Shown: piece after piece, positions 8,470 to 17,269 of the stretch
Position numbering within the stretch: the stretch's first letter is position 1
How the letters are laid out: each line of letters opens with the position of its first letter
Assembly: GCF_002090135.1 (NCBI RefSeq)
Contig: NZ_BBRL01000004.1
Coordinates: 248,001-312,000, forward strand
Direction: 5' to 3'
Origin: Demequina sp. NBRC 110055
Lineage (GTDB): Bacteria; Actinomycetota; Actinomycetes; Actinomycetales; Demequinaceae
DNA: 64,000 nucleotides
The notes under the pieces: model-generated
The model's input: the letters and a program-made list of their open reading frames with translations, nothing else
The model's database searches: none
Told to the model about the DNA's origin: nothing
Made by a program: the position numbers and the translations under genes

Positions 8470-11400
8470 ATGACAACTGAGGCGATCGCTCTGTGGACGG
8501 AGACGTCCAGCGATCCTGAGCTGATCGCCGGCGTACGCGCCGGCGACCCGGCCGCCTTCGGTGTGCTCTACGAACGCCACGTGGACGCGGCACGCAAGGT
8601 CGCCTATCAGTACACGAACTCGACCTCCGATATCGACGACGTCGTTTCCGAGTCCTTCTCTCGAGTCCTGCGCGCCCTGCAACGCGGCGACGGACCAGAT
8701 CTTGCCTTCCGCGCCTACCTGTTCACGATCGTGCGGCGCACCGGACTCGACATCATCAACAAGGCCAACCGCACCCGACCGCGCGACAGCATGGAACCGT
8801 ACGAGGCAGCGCTCGGCTACGAGGCCTCGTCCGACGAACCCGCACTCCAGGGCTTCGAAGAGACGATGGTGTCCGACGCCTACCACTCGCTGCCCGAGCG
8901 GTGGCAGGCGGTGCTGTGGTACACGGAGATCGAGAAGAAGTCTCCGAAGGAGATCGCGCCCCTGCTGGGCCTCAGCGCCAACGGTGTCGCCGCGCTCGCC
9001 TATCGCGCGCGCGAGGCCCTCCGCCAGGCCTACCTCCAGCAGCACTTGTCCTCATCCGTCGAGGTCAGCTGCATGGAGGCGAACGCACAACTAGGCGCCT
9101 ACGTCCGGGGAGGCCTGTCGAAGCGTGAGCACACACGTATCGACGCCCACGTGAAGGACTGCGAGCGCTGCACCGCCCTCGTCCTCGAACTCGAGGACGT
9201 CAACCGCGGACTGCGTGGCATCATCGCGCCCCTGTTCATGGGCTTCATCGGTGTCGGCGCTCTCGAGGGCGGCCTTCCGGTGGGTGGGGCATTCGGCTCG
9301 GGAGCGTCGGGCGCGGCGGCCTCGGGCTCAGGGGCGGCCGCTACCGGTGCGGGCGGAGCGGCATCGGGTGCGGCGGCCGCAGGAACCGGCATGCTGGGCG
9401 GGCTTGGCACGCTCGGGGCCGTGGGCATCTTCGCCAAGATTGCGGTGCCGACGGCAGCGGCGTTCGGAGCCGTGGCCCTCACCGTCGCGGGAGTGAACTT
9501 CTTCGGCGACCTGCTCGACGGCAACGACGACGCCGCTACGACGGAAGGTCGCGCGAACCTCGGCGACGGCGCGCCGTCGAACGAGTCCGGCAGTGGCGGC
9601 ACCGCGGGGTCCGACGATGTGGTGGACACCAGCGACGCGGCGGGCGCCGACGGCGCTACGGCTGACCTCGAGGCCGCGGGCGGCGCGAGTGAGGTCGGTC
9701 CGCGCGCACGCGTCGCGCCCGTCACCGCCTCGTCGACCGCGGCTGCGACGGGGACCGCAGCCGCAGCCGCAGGGGGTACTTCGGCACCCGGAGGATCGAC
9801 CGGCGCTGGCTCCAATCCGACGGACGCGCGTACCAGCGGCGACGATGGCGAGCCGGACACGACTGAGCCAGGCACCACTGAGCCGGATGGAAGCGCCACG
9901 GGCGGGGCCCATGGCACCGACACGGGCAGTGAGACGCCGGCGACTGGCACAGACGACGACACTGACCCGGGCGCGGGCACCGATGTGGGAAGCGGTACGG
10001 ACACAGGTACGAGCGGCTCGACTGATGGCGACGGCTCCGCGACGCCAGACGGTAGTACCGACCCCGGGGGCGACACGGACACCGGAAGCGGTACCGACAC
10101 GGGAGGTGACACCGACCCTGGTGGCACCACCGATCCGGGCGGCGGGACCACCGGCACCAGCCGCCTCACCATCGCGGAGTCGCCGACGTCATACCTTGCG
10201 CTGACGCGTTCGAATCCCGAAATGACGCTCGACCTGAGCAACGACGGCGACGGCGACGCAGCGGACGTCACGGCTTCCATCGCCCTTCCAGCGGGACTCA
10301 CCTTCGCCGCCCCCGGAGGCGCCTCAGGCTTCTCCGCTCCACAGCAGCACGTATGGAGCCAGCAGATGGCTCGCGTGACGCAGGAGCCATTCACTCTCGA
10401 CGAGTGGGAGTGCACCCTCAGCGGGGATAGCCGCGTCCTTACGTGCGCCATCGACTCCGTCGGCGCTGGCACCGGCGCCAGCCTCGACATGGATGTGACC
10501 CTGCTGACGGACAGCCTCGCGGACGACGCGACGACGACGTTTACGGTCGACGCTGGCGCACAGCACGTCTCATACTCGGTCGCCACCGGCATCACGGACC
10601 TGCCGGCCGGATACGGTTCCACCGGCGGGGTGGGAGCCACCCAGGTGGGCGCGACCCTCATGGGCTGCTCCGAAGTCTTTGACCCGCACCGATACTGCAA
10701 GAACGTCATGAGCCAGACCGCCAACGGCGACCAGGCAAAGTACAACAACAACGCCTACGCGATGGTGCCGCTGAATGATGCGGGTGGCGAGTACGCCTCC
10801 GGCACCACCACCCTGGACCTGCCTGCGGGTGCGACGGTCATGAGCGCCACGCTTGAGTGGTCCGCGAACCGCCGGGTCCTTACCAACTGGTCAGGTGACA
10901 CGGAAACGGCCCGGCTGCGCGTGCCCGGAGGCGACTACGTCGACGTCATGGCAGACACGACCCGGTCGTTTACCCGTTCCTTGTGGCACTACTACCTGTC
11001 ACGCGCGGACGTCACGGACCTCGTCACGGGCGGGGGTTCGTATAACGTCGCCGACATCGCGCTCAGCAGTTCACCCCTGGGCTTCAACCTCTACGGCGGC
11101 TTCACCCTCACCGTCATCTACGACGACCCAACAGCGCCGGAGAGCTCGTCCGTCACCGTGTTCGAGGGACCGCACTGGGCGTCCGAGTCCACTCCCGTCA
11201 CGCTCCCATTCCGCCTGGACGAGGCTCGCTATGTGACGGCCTCGTGGACCGCCTACGAGACCGACCGCGGCTTCATCAACGACCGCATGGCGCTCGACTG
11301 GTCGCCACTCAGGCCCGAGCGCGAGCGCGGCACGGGAGACTCGGGCAACGCCGGCGACTCGACCGCGTTCGGCGGCCTCTACGCGAACACCCTGGGCATC

Positions 11401-11571
11401 GATGCGAAGCCGTTCGAGACCGTGTGGGCACAGCAGGGCGCCCACACGCTCAAGGTGACGACGACCGCCGCTGACGAGCACGCCGACGACTCCCTCGACG
11501 CCGGGCAGCGCTCCACCGGCGACGACTTCCTCATCGGCACCGTGGTGGTGCAGACCTCGACCAAGCGCTGA
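8470..11571 (+). CDS. ECF sigma factor fused to zinc anti-sigma domain, membrane segment and exported domain
   Basis: A 1033-residue single chain. Residues ~15-95 look like sigma-70 region 2 (FGVLYERHVDAARKVAYQYT, then DIDDVVSESFSRVL). Residues ~135-190 are region 4 (LPERWQAVLWYTEIEKKSPKEIAPLLG and an HTH). Residues 201-234 form a zinc anti-sigma motif: C201, then H227-x3-C231-x2-C234. Hydrophobic stretches follow near 250-262 and 308-345, then a ~220-residue Gly/Thr/Asp-rich linker (about 346-565), then a ~470-residue beta-rich domain (566-1033) resembling conserved-repeat/adhesin-type exported domains. The order suggests a cytoplasmic sigma factor tethered to the membrane with an outside sensor or surface domain. 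Large C-terminally extended ECF groups are known in actinobacteria. Ligand and targets are unknown. Confidence 0.85.
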   Translation: MTTEAIALWTETSSDPELIAGVRAGDPAAFGVLYERHVDAARKVAYQYTNSTSDIDDVVSESFSRVLRALQRGDGPDLAFRAYLFTIVRRTGLDIINKANRTRPRDSMEPYEAALGYEASSDEPALQGFEETMVSDAYHSLPERWQAVLWYTEIEKKSPKEIAPLLGLSANGVAALAYRAREALRQAYLQQHLSSSVEVSCMEANAQLGAYVRGGLSKREHTRIDAHVKDCERCTALVLELEDVNRGLRGIIAPLFMGFIGVGALEGGLPVGGAFGSGASGAAASGSGAAATGAGGAASGAAAAGTGMLGGLGTLGAVGIFAKIAVPTAAAFGAVALTVAGVNFFGDLLDGNDDAATTEGRANLGDGAPSNESGSGGTAGSDDVVDTSDAAGADGATADLEAAGGASEVGPRARVAPVTASSTAAATGTAAAAAGGTSAPGGSTGAGSNPTDARTSGDDGEPDTTEPGTTEPDGSATGGAHGTDTGSETPATGTDDDTDPGAGTDVGSGTDTGTSGSTDGDGSATPDGSTDPGGDTDTGSGTDTGGDTDPGGTTDPGGGTTGTSRLTIAESPTSYLALTRSNPEMTLDLSNDGDGDAADVTASIALPAGLTFAAPGGASGFSAPQQHVWSQQMARVTQEPFTLDEWECTLSGDSRVLTCAIDSVGAGTGASLDMDVTLLTDSLADDATTTFTVDAGAQHVSYSVATGITDLPAGYGSTGGVGATQVGATLMGCSEVFDPHRYCKNVMSQTANGDQAKYNNNAYAMVPLNDAGGEYASGTTTLDLPAGATVMSATLEWSANRRVLTNWSGDTETARLRVPGGDYVDVMADTTRSFTRSLWHYYLSRADVTDLVTGGGSYNVADIALSSSPLGFNLYGGFTLTVIYDDPTAPESSSVTVFEGPHWASESTPVTLPFRLDEARYVTASWTAYETDRGFINDRMALDWSPLRPERERGTGDSGNAGDSTAFGGLYANTLGIDAKPFETVWAQQGAHTLKVTTTAADEHADDSLDAGQRSTGDDFLIGTVVVQTSTKR

Positions 11572-11594
11572 GCGCGCACCGCCTGAACGAGCGA

Positions 11595-12197
11595 TTAGCG
11601 CTCCGGCGTGGCGCTCCAGTCCATGTCGAGCTGGCGCGCGGTCGCGTGCGCGAGGCCCTCGCCCGCCACGCGGGCCACCACGTGGAGGGCCATGTGCATG
11701 CCCGAGGTGAGGCCGCCGCTGGTGATCACATCGCCAGCGTCGACCCAACGGACGCCGGCCACGGCATCGGCCACCGCCTCGCGTGCGAGATCGGCGACGT
11801 CCTCCCAGTGCGTGGTCGCCGGGAGCCCGGAGAGAAGACCCGCGCGTGCAAGCAGGAAGGACCCCGTGCACACCGATGTGGTGAGCCCTGCCCCATCGGC
11901 GAGGAGGCCGACGGCGCGCGCCAGGGACGCATCGGCCGTCGCCTTACCGACGTCGATCGTCCCGGGGACGACGACGACGTCACAGGGGCCCACGGCATCG
12001 GCCGACGTCAATCCCGTCAGCCGCATACCGCCGAAGGCGGTGGCGTCGGCCCCGTCAGGGCTCACCAGGACGACCTCGAAGCCGGCTGTCCCCCCAGCGC
12101 GCTCTTGCAGGCGGGAGGCGGTGAGGAAAACCTCGTAGGGACCACCGGCGTCGATGAGGTCGAAGCCGTCGAAAACCAAGATGCCGATGCGCGTCAT
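11595..12197 (-). CDS. DJ-1/PfpI family protein (isonitrile hydratase-like)
   Basis: A 200-residue DJ-1/PfpI domain. It opens with IGILVFDGFDLIDAGGPYEVF (E22 is the conserved acid) and has the nucleophile elbow TSVCTGSFLLARAG with C110, followed by TTHWEDVADL. This pattern matches the GlxA/isonitrile-hydratase branch of the family, but there is no AraC-type HTH attached, so it is an enzyme or chaperone-like protein rather than a regulator. It follows the Bcr/CflA exporter by 22 bases on the same strand, so the two may be cotranscribed. Substrate unknown. Confidence 0.8.
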   Translation of the reverse strand: MTRIGILVFDGFDLIDAGGPYEVFLTASRLQERAGGTAGFEVVLVSPDGADATAFGGMRLTGLTSADAVGPCDVVVVPGTIDVGKATADASLARAVGLLADGAGLTTSVCTGSFLLARAGLLSGLPATTHWEDVADLAREAVADAVAGVRWVDAGDVITSGGLTSGMHMALHVVARVAGEGLAHATARQLDMDWSATPER

Positions 12198-12219
12198 GGC
12201 GCCACCCTAGGGCACGCGA

Positions 12220-13500
12220 TTAGCGCACGACCTCCGTCGAGGCCTTCGGGAACACGATGACCCAGAAGGCCGCCTGGGCGAGCAGCATGGCGCCGACGGC
12301 GACGATACCCATGGACGCGACGGAGATACCGCCAAGCCCGATGAGCGGGGTCGCGAGGCCCGCCACGCCCATGTTGAGTGCGCCGATGAGAGACGCCGCG
12401 GTCCCGGCCTCTTCAGCGTGCCCCGCGAGAGCCGTCACCTGGACCGTCGGCATGATGAGGCCGAGCGGGGCGACCACGAAGAACAGGGACACGAGCACCC
12501 AGACGACTCCCGCGTCGGTCAGCCCCGCGGTCAGCAGCGCGAGCGCGCCGGCCGACTGGACGGCGAGACCACCAGTGGTGACGGTCCGCGGCGCAAGGAC
12601 ACGCATGAGGCGGGCGGACGCCTGGTTGCACAGCACCAGGCCGATCGAGTTCATGCCGAACACGAGGCCGTACTGCTGGGCCGACAGGCCGAACTGCTCC
12701 TGGAGCACGAACGACGACGCGGACAGGTACGCGAACAGCGCGGTGAACGACATCGCGCCCACGAGCGCGATACCCACGAAGGCGCGGTCGCGGAACAGGT
12801 GGCCGTAGCGACGGGCGACGACGGCGGCCTCGAACGTGCCGCGCTGCTGCGCGGGCCGAGTCTCCACCATGAGGAACGCCGCGACGACGATCATCGCGAT
12901 GCCGTACAGGGCGAGGACGAGGAAGATCCCGCGCCACGGCATGATCGCGAGCAGCTGGGAGCCGATCACCGGGGCCACCACCGGTGCGAGACCGCTCACG
13001 AGCGCCATATTGGCAAGCATGCGGATGAGGCGCTGGCCCGCGAACAGGTCACGCACCATCGCCATGGCGACGACGCCAGCACCCGCGGCGCCGATGCCCT
13101 GGAGCACGCGACCGGCCATCACGAGCTCGACGGTGGGCGCGAAGGCCACGGCAATCGAGGCACCAATGTGGACAGCGGTCGCAATCAGCAGCGGGCGGCG
13201 GCGGCCCAGGGCGTCCGACAGCGGGCCGACGATGAGCTGGCCGAGCGCGAAGCCGATCATGGTCGCCGTCAGCGTGAGCTGGATCGCGGCGTCATTCGCC
13301 TGAAGATCCGCGGCCACCTCGGGGAACGCAGGCAGGTACAGGTCGACGGTGAACGGTCCGAGGGCGACGAGTGCGCCCAGGATGAGGATGTACTTGAGCT
13401 TGTCGCGGCGCGTCAGGGTCTGTCCAAGCGTCTGCGCGACCGACGGGTCGACAGGAACGGTGGGGGCAACGTAGTTGCGGGCGTGGACGTCGGAAGACAC
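12220..13500 (-). CDS. Bcr/CflA-type MFS multidrug exporter
   Basis: About 426 residues with twelve hydrophobic segments. The first helix region GALVALGPFTVDLYLPAFPEVAADL is characteristic of the Bcr/CflA (DHA1) group, and motif A is present as GPLSDALGRRRPLL. I chose GTG at 13500 because a GGAAAG lies about 11 bases upstream; the frame runs open to 13689, but that extension is charged and family-unlike. Likely role: proton-driven export of drugs or small metabolites. It is followed at 22 bases by the DJ-1/PfpI gene. Confidence 0.85.
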   Translation of the reverse strand: MSSDVHARNYVAPTVPVDPSVAQTLGQTLTRRDKLKYILILGALVALGPFTVDLYLPAFPEVAADLQANDAAIQLTLTATMIGFALGQLIVGPLSDALGRRRPLLIATAVHIGASIAVAFAPTVELVMAGRVLQGIGAAGAGVVAMAMVRDLFAGQRLIRMLANMALVSGLAPVVAPVIGSQLLAIMPWRGIFLVLALYGIAMIVVAAFLMVETRPAQQRGTFEAAVVARRYGHLFRDRAFVGIALVGAMSFTALFAYLSASSFVLQEQFGLSAQQYGLVFGMNSIGLVLCNQASARLMRVLAPRTVTTGGLAVQSAGALALLTAGLTDAGVVWVLVSLFFVVAPLGLIMPTVQVTALAGHAEEAGTAASLIGALNMGVAGLATPLIGLGGISVASMGIVAVGAMLLAQAAFWVIVFPKASTEVVR

Positions 13501-13628
13501 GACAAAGACAACTTTCCAAGAGGGGGTCAGCGGTGGCGGGCGTCGAAGGCAGTCTGCGAAGGCAGCTCCGGGGGTGGGCGCCACTCGAGTACAACTCCGA
13601 CGCAGCCAGTCTATTCCTACCAGCCGGT

Positions 13629-13675
13629 AAAAAAACACCCTACGTGGGCTTTGCCTCGTGTTGGGGTGGGGTGTT
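13629..13675 (-). terminator. Probable terminator of the alpha-glucoside operon
   Basis: On the minus strand a 7-base stem AACACCC / GGGTGTT (arms 13634-13640 and 13669-13675) runs into seven T residues. The loop is long (28 bases), which lowers confidence. It is 160 bases after the last permease gene and ahead of the MFS gene. Confidence 0.5.
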
Positions 13676-13712
13676 GTGGGCGTCTCCATGCTGCGGCGCG
13701 GGCTTTCCCGTA

Positions 13713-13810
13713 CCGCTCAACACACGGCTGGGGCCCATGCGACGGCTGAGGCCCGTGTGAGTTCACACCGACCCCACGGCGCACGCCCGTCCCACGTGTG
13801 TGTTGAGCGG
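13713..13810. repeat. Nested inverted repeats in the 334-base gap between MFS gene and permease operon
   Basis: The outer arms CCGCTCAACACAC (13713-13725) and GTGTGTTGAGCGG (13798-13810) are perfect 13-base complements. Inside lies a second dyad GTGTGA-GT-TCACAC (13755-13768) and two near-copies of a CGGCTGxGGCCC sequence. The gap 13501-13834 otherwise holds the terminator at 13629-13675 and presumably the MFS promoter; I see no gene in it. Confidence 0.6.
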
Positions 13811-13834
13811 CACGAGGTCGCGCGGCGGCGACGG

Positions 13835-14839
13835 TCAGCCCTTGACCGCGCCTCCCAGGCCCGCCGAGCGCAGAAATACCCTCTGGAACAGCAGGAACAT
13901 CACTACCGGGATGATGGTCGCTATCGCGAGCGCCGCAAGGAAGACATCCAGCTCGGTCTGCGACTGGACTGCGGGGAGCCGCACCGAGAGCGGTTGCACC
14001 GCCGGGTCGGGGAGCACGAGGAGCGGCCACAGGAAGTCCTTCCAGGCTGCAATCACGGCGAAGACCGACACCACGCCGAGGATGGGCTTCGACATCGGCA
14101 GGATGATGGACCAGAACAGCCGGAAAGGTCCCGCGCCGTCAGTCTGTGCCGCCTCGATAACCTCGCGTGGGAGATTGTCGAAGAACCGCTTGACGAGCAG
14201 GATGTTGAAGGCATTCGCGGCCATCGGCAGCCAAACCGCAAGGTAATTGTTCAGGAGCGAGTAGTCGCGCCCGAGGAACGGTGGGCTCACCACGGTGAGG
14301 TAGAGCGGCACCAAGAGCACGACCGAAGGGATGAACAGCGTCGCGAGCACCAGCGAACCCAGCACCCGGTGGTAGCGAGGCTTGAGAACGGACAGCGTGT
14401 AGGCACCGGTGGTGGCGATCAGCATCTGGAACACCCACGCGCCCAGCGCGATGACGACCGTGTTGAAGAAGTACTGGTCGATGTGGATGTCGTTCCACGC
14501 GGTCGAGAGGTTTGCCCAGTCGATGCCATTCGGCCACAGCGCGAACGGCTCTCGCAGCGTGTCCTGGGTGGGGGTCACAGCCGCCTTGGCGAGCCAGAGC
14601 AGGGGTCCGAGCCCCGCGAGCACCAGTGTTACCGACAGGAACACGTGCACCACTCGCATCCCGCGACGCACGCGCGGCTGGCGGAGGTCCGTTTCGGACA
14701 CGATGCCGCGCGAGTCCTCGATCATCGGGCCTCGACGCTTGCGCCACCGCAGCGGCCGTGAGCGCCGCGTGTCGACGCCTCCTGCGAGTGCCGCCGAGCC
14801 GGCGCGCTGCGCCGCAGGGGTGGTCGTTTCGGTGGTCAT
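13835..14839 (-). CDS. Sugar ABC transporter permease, MalG type
   Basis: A 334-residue inner-membrane permease with about six helices. The EAA loop is EVIEAAQTDGAGPFRLFWSIILPMSKP, and a long MalG-like N-terminal arm precedes TM1. I chose ATG 14839 over a possible TTG at 14851 because it overlaps the upstream stop (ATGA) and has GGAG seven bases ahead. It is the last gene of GH13 - binding protein - permease - permease. With the MalF-type partner it should import a maltose-like or alpha-glucoside sugar. No ATPase is encoded nearby, so a shared MsiK-type ATPase is expected. Confidence 0.9.
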   Translation of the reverse strand: MTTETTTPAAQRAGSAALAGGVDTRRSRPLRWRKRRGPMIEDSRGIVSETDLRQPRVRRGMRVVHVFLSVTLVLAGLGPLLWLAKAAVTPTQDTLREPFALWPNGIDWANLSTAWNDIHIDQYFFNTVVIALGAWVFQMLIATTGAYTLSVLKPRYHRVLGSLVLATLFIPSVVLLVPLYLTVVSPPFLGRDYSLLNNYLAVWLPMAANAFNILLVKRFFDNLPREVIEAAQTDGAGPFRLFWSIILPMSKPILGVVSVFAVIAAWKDFLWPLLVLPDPAVQPLSVRLPAVQSQTELDVFLAALAIATIIPVVMFLLFQRVFLRSAGLGGAVKG

Positions 14840-15771
14840 GAGGTGCTCCAACGGGCGGTGAGGCGGAAGTAGATCCAGGACAGCAGCGCTAGGAAGATGG
14901 CGAGCATCACGGATAGCGCCGTGGCCATGCCGTAGTTGCCGCCGAGCGAGTTCTGGAAGGCATAGCGGTAGATGAGCAGCAGCACCGTGGTGGTGGAGTT
15001 GACGGGTCCACCGCCGGTGAAGAGGAAAGGTTCAAGGAAAATCTGCGCGGTCGCGAGGATCTGCAGGATCAGCATCACGAAGATCACCCCGCGCAGCTGC
15101 GGCAGCGTCACGTGCCAGGCCTTGCGCCAGATGCTGGCGCCGTCGACCTCCGCCGCGTCGTAGAGCTCCGGGGGGACGGCTAGCAGCGCCGCGAGGTAGA
15201 TGATGATCGAGCCGCCCGCGGCGGCCCAGGTGGCCTCGATGACGAGTGACGGCATGGCCTGGGCCTGGCTCTGGAGCCACGGTTGAGGGCCGATGCCCAC
15301 CCACCCCAGCACGGTATTTAACACGCCGTTGGGCGAGGCGTCGTAGAACACCTTCCACAGCAGCACCGCGACCACGGGCGGCACCACCACGGGCAGGTAC
15401 GCGAGCGCGGAGTAGATCCCCTTGCCGCGTCGCACCTCGCTCATGAGGACGGCCATGAGGATGGGGATGGGGAAACCCATGACGAGCGCGAGGGCCGCAA
15501 AGTAGAGCGTATTGAGCACCGCGGTGCCGAGCAGGGGGTCGTTCAGGACGGCGATGAAGTTGTCGAAGCCCACGAATTCCGCGGGCTGGAGGAGGTTCGT
15601 CTTCTGGAAGCTCATGACGACGGACCGCACGATGGGCCCCCAGCTGAACACGGTGAAGATGAGGATCATCGGCAGCGCGAAGGCGAGGGCCGTCAGCCCT
15701 CCGTTCTTGACCCAGGTGCGCGGGGTGCGGCGCCGTCGCGCCGTCGCGGCGGGTGCCTGCGTGGTGGTCAT
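14836..15771 (-). CDS. Sugar ABC transporter permease, MalF type
   Basis: A 311-residue permease with six predicted helices. It has a short basic N-terminus (TARRRRTPRTWVKNGG), then TM1, and the EAA loop ELYDAAEVDGASIWRKAWHVTLPQLRG around residue 200. It is coupled to the MalG-type gene by a four-base overlap. A perfect 15-base-pair hairpin separates it from the upstream binding-protein gene. It forms the membrane channel together with its partner. Confidence 0.9.
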   Translation of the reverse strand: MTTTQAPAATARRRRTPRTWVKNGGLTALAFALPMILIFTVFSWGPIVRSVVMSFQKTNLLQPAEFVGFDNFIAVLNDPLLGTAVLNTLYFAALALVMGFPIPILMAVLMSEVRRGKGIYSALAYLPVVVPPVVAVLLWKVFYDASPNGVLNTVLGWVGIGPQPWLQSQAQAMPSLVIEATWAAAGGSIIIYLAALLAVPPELYDAAEVDGASIWRKAWHVTLPQLRGVIFVMLILQILATAQIFLEPFLFTGGGPVNSTTTVLLLIYRYAFQNSLGGNYGMATALSVMLAIFLALLSWIYFRLTARWSTS

Positions 15772-15792
15772 GCCACTCCTTGAGGTGAGGCT

Positions 15793-15828
15793 CGGACGGC
15801 CGGGGCGTGGGTGCGCCCCGGCCGTCCG
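15793..15828 (-). terminator. Hairpin between binding-protein and permease genes
   Basis: A perfect 15-base stem CGGACGGCCGGGGCG / CGCCCCGGCCGTCCG with a 6-base loop starts 8 bases past the binding-protein stop. No T-run follows. It probably protects the upstream mRNA end or reduces read-through, giving excess binding protein over permease. Confidence 0.75.
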
Positions 15829-15835
15829 TGCGGCG

Positions 15836-17245
15836 TTACTGGTCGAGCAGTGCCTGGGCGTCCTGGTCGGCCTGGGTCAGGAGCGCGTCGATGTCGGCTG
15901 ACTCATCGGTCAGGACCGCCTGCACCACGGGGTCGAGCAGCGCGTAGATCTCCTGAGTCTTGCCCTTGGGCTCACCCACGGGGGTCTGGTCCCAGATGTT
16001 CTCGGTGAACGGGGTCATCTGCTCCTGGGGCACGTTGACGAACTCGGCGATCCACTGCTGCGACTCGTCGTAGAGCTCGCGGGACAGGACCGGAAGCACG
16101 GGAGTGCCCACGGCCTGCCCGGAATCGGCGAGCGCCTGCGCATCCGCCTTGGCGGCGTCCTCGTTCATGAGCTTCTGCATGTAGTACCAGTCGATCCACT
16201 TCACGGCGGCAGCCTTGGTGCTCTCGTCGACGGTAGGGCTGACCACGGCAATGTCGCCGCCGCCGAGTGTGCCGGGATCGTCGCCCTCCAGGGGCATGAC
16301 GGTCAGTCCGTACTGGTCGGGGTCCATGCCGAAGTCACGGACGAGGGCCGTGTAGACGTCGGAGCCGGAGGTGAACATGCCGAGGTTGCCCGCGGCGAAC
16401 TCCTGGTTGATGGTCCCCCAGTCGAGGTCCACCTTGGCGCCGAAAGCGTTGTCCTCCCACTTGACGTCGTGGAGGAACTCGAGGGTGGCCTTGGTGCCGG
16501 CATTGCTGATGCTCGACGTGTAGGTTCCGTCGCCGTTGTCGACCTGGGTGCGGCCGCCACGCGACACGGTCTGTGCGGTGAGCTGCCAGCCACCGGTGTT
16601 GTTGATCGCCATTTGGGAGTAGCCGGCCTTGCCGGTCGTGTCCGCAATCGCCTTGGCGGCCTCACGGACCTCGTCCCAGGTGGCGGGTGGGTTGTCGGGG
16701 TCCAACCCGGCCGCTTCGAACAGGTCCCGGTTGTAGTGAAGCCCCATGGCGTAGGCCTGACGCGGGAAGCCGAAGATGTTGCCGTCCGCGTCGGTCACGC
16801 CGTCGAGGATGATCGGGTTGAACCTGTCGGAGTAGCCCAGCGCGTCGACCTCTGCGGTCACATCCATGAGCTGGCCGTTCTCCAGCAGGGTCTTGGAGTC
16901 AGTGAAGGGGACCGTGAAGACGTCCGGGAGGCTCCCTCCCGCGAGCTGCACGGCGAAGGTGGGTCCGGTCCATTCGTACTCGACGCCGATGACGTCGATG
17001 TCCGGGTTCGCCTCCTCGAACTGCGCCTCCTGCGTGGCGAAGGCCTCGTAGGCTGCCTCGTCCGCGCCGGGCGGGAAGGTCGCCACGCGCAGTTCGATGG
17101 TGCCCGAGGCGGCCTCAGCGGAGCCTCCCGAGGTGGGCGTCGTGTCTGGGTCACCGTCCGATGAGCAGGCGGTAACGAGCATGGCGCTCGCGGCGAGTGT
17201 GGCACCCACCGCGGCGGTCCTGCGGCCGATCGACATCATTGTCAT
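15836..17245 (-). CDS. Sugar ABC transporter substrate-binding lipoprotein
   Basis: A 469-residue family-1 extracellular solute-binding protein. The signal peptide ends in a lipobox LVTAC, making C27 the lipid anchor, and a Ser/Gly/Thr-rich linker follows. The mature part has the usual SBP features (GGSLPDVFTVPFTD and FGFPRQAYAMGLHYNRDLFEAAGL). Placement between an alpha-glucosidase gene and two permeases suggests an alpha-glucoside ligand; the exact sugar cannot be read from the sequence. It lies 24 bases after the GH13 stop, so it is in the same transcript. Confidence 0.9.
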   Translation of the reverse strand: MTMMSIGRRTAAVGATLAASAMLVTACSSDGDPDTTPTSGGSAEAASGTIELRVATFPPGADEAAYEAFATQEAQFEEANPDIDVIGVEYEWTGPTFAVQLAGGSLPDVFTVPFTDSKTLLENGQLMDVTAEVDALGYSDRFNPIILDGVTDADGNIFGFPRQAYAMGLHYNRDLFEAAGLDPDNPPATWDEVREAAKAIADTTGKAGYSQMAINNTGGWQLTAQTVSRGGRTQVDNGDGTYTSSISNAGTKATLEFLHDVKWEDNAFGAKVDLDWGTINQEFAAGNLGMFTSGSDVYTALVRDFGMDPDQYGLTVMPLEGDDPGTLGGGDIAVVSPTVDESTKAAAVKWIDWYYMQKLMNEDAAKADAQALADSGQAVGTPVLPVLSRELYDESQQWIAEFVNVPQEQMTPFTENIWDQTPVGEPKGKTQEIYALLDPVVQAVLTDESADIDALLTQADQDAQALLDQ

Positions 17246-17269
17246 TCTCCTTGGGGTTGGTGTGCGCCC

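Noticed and set aside
9099..10751. 550-codon minus-strand frame rich in Pro/Val/Ser opposite the sigma-fusion linker
   Set aside because: It mirrors the Gly/Thr/Asp linker codons; the plus-strand frame has clear domains before and after it.
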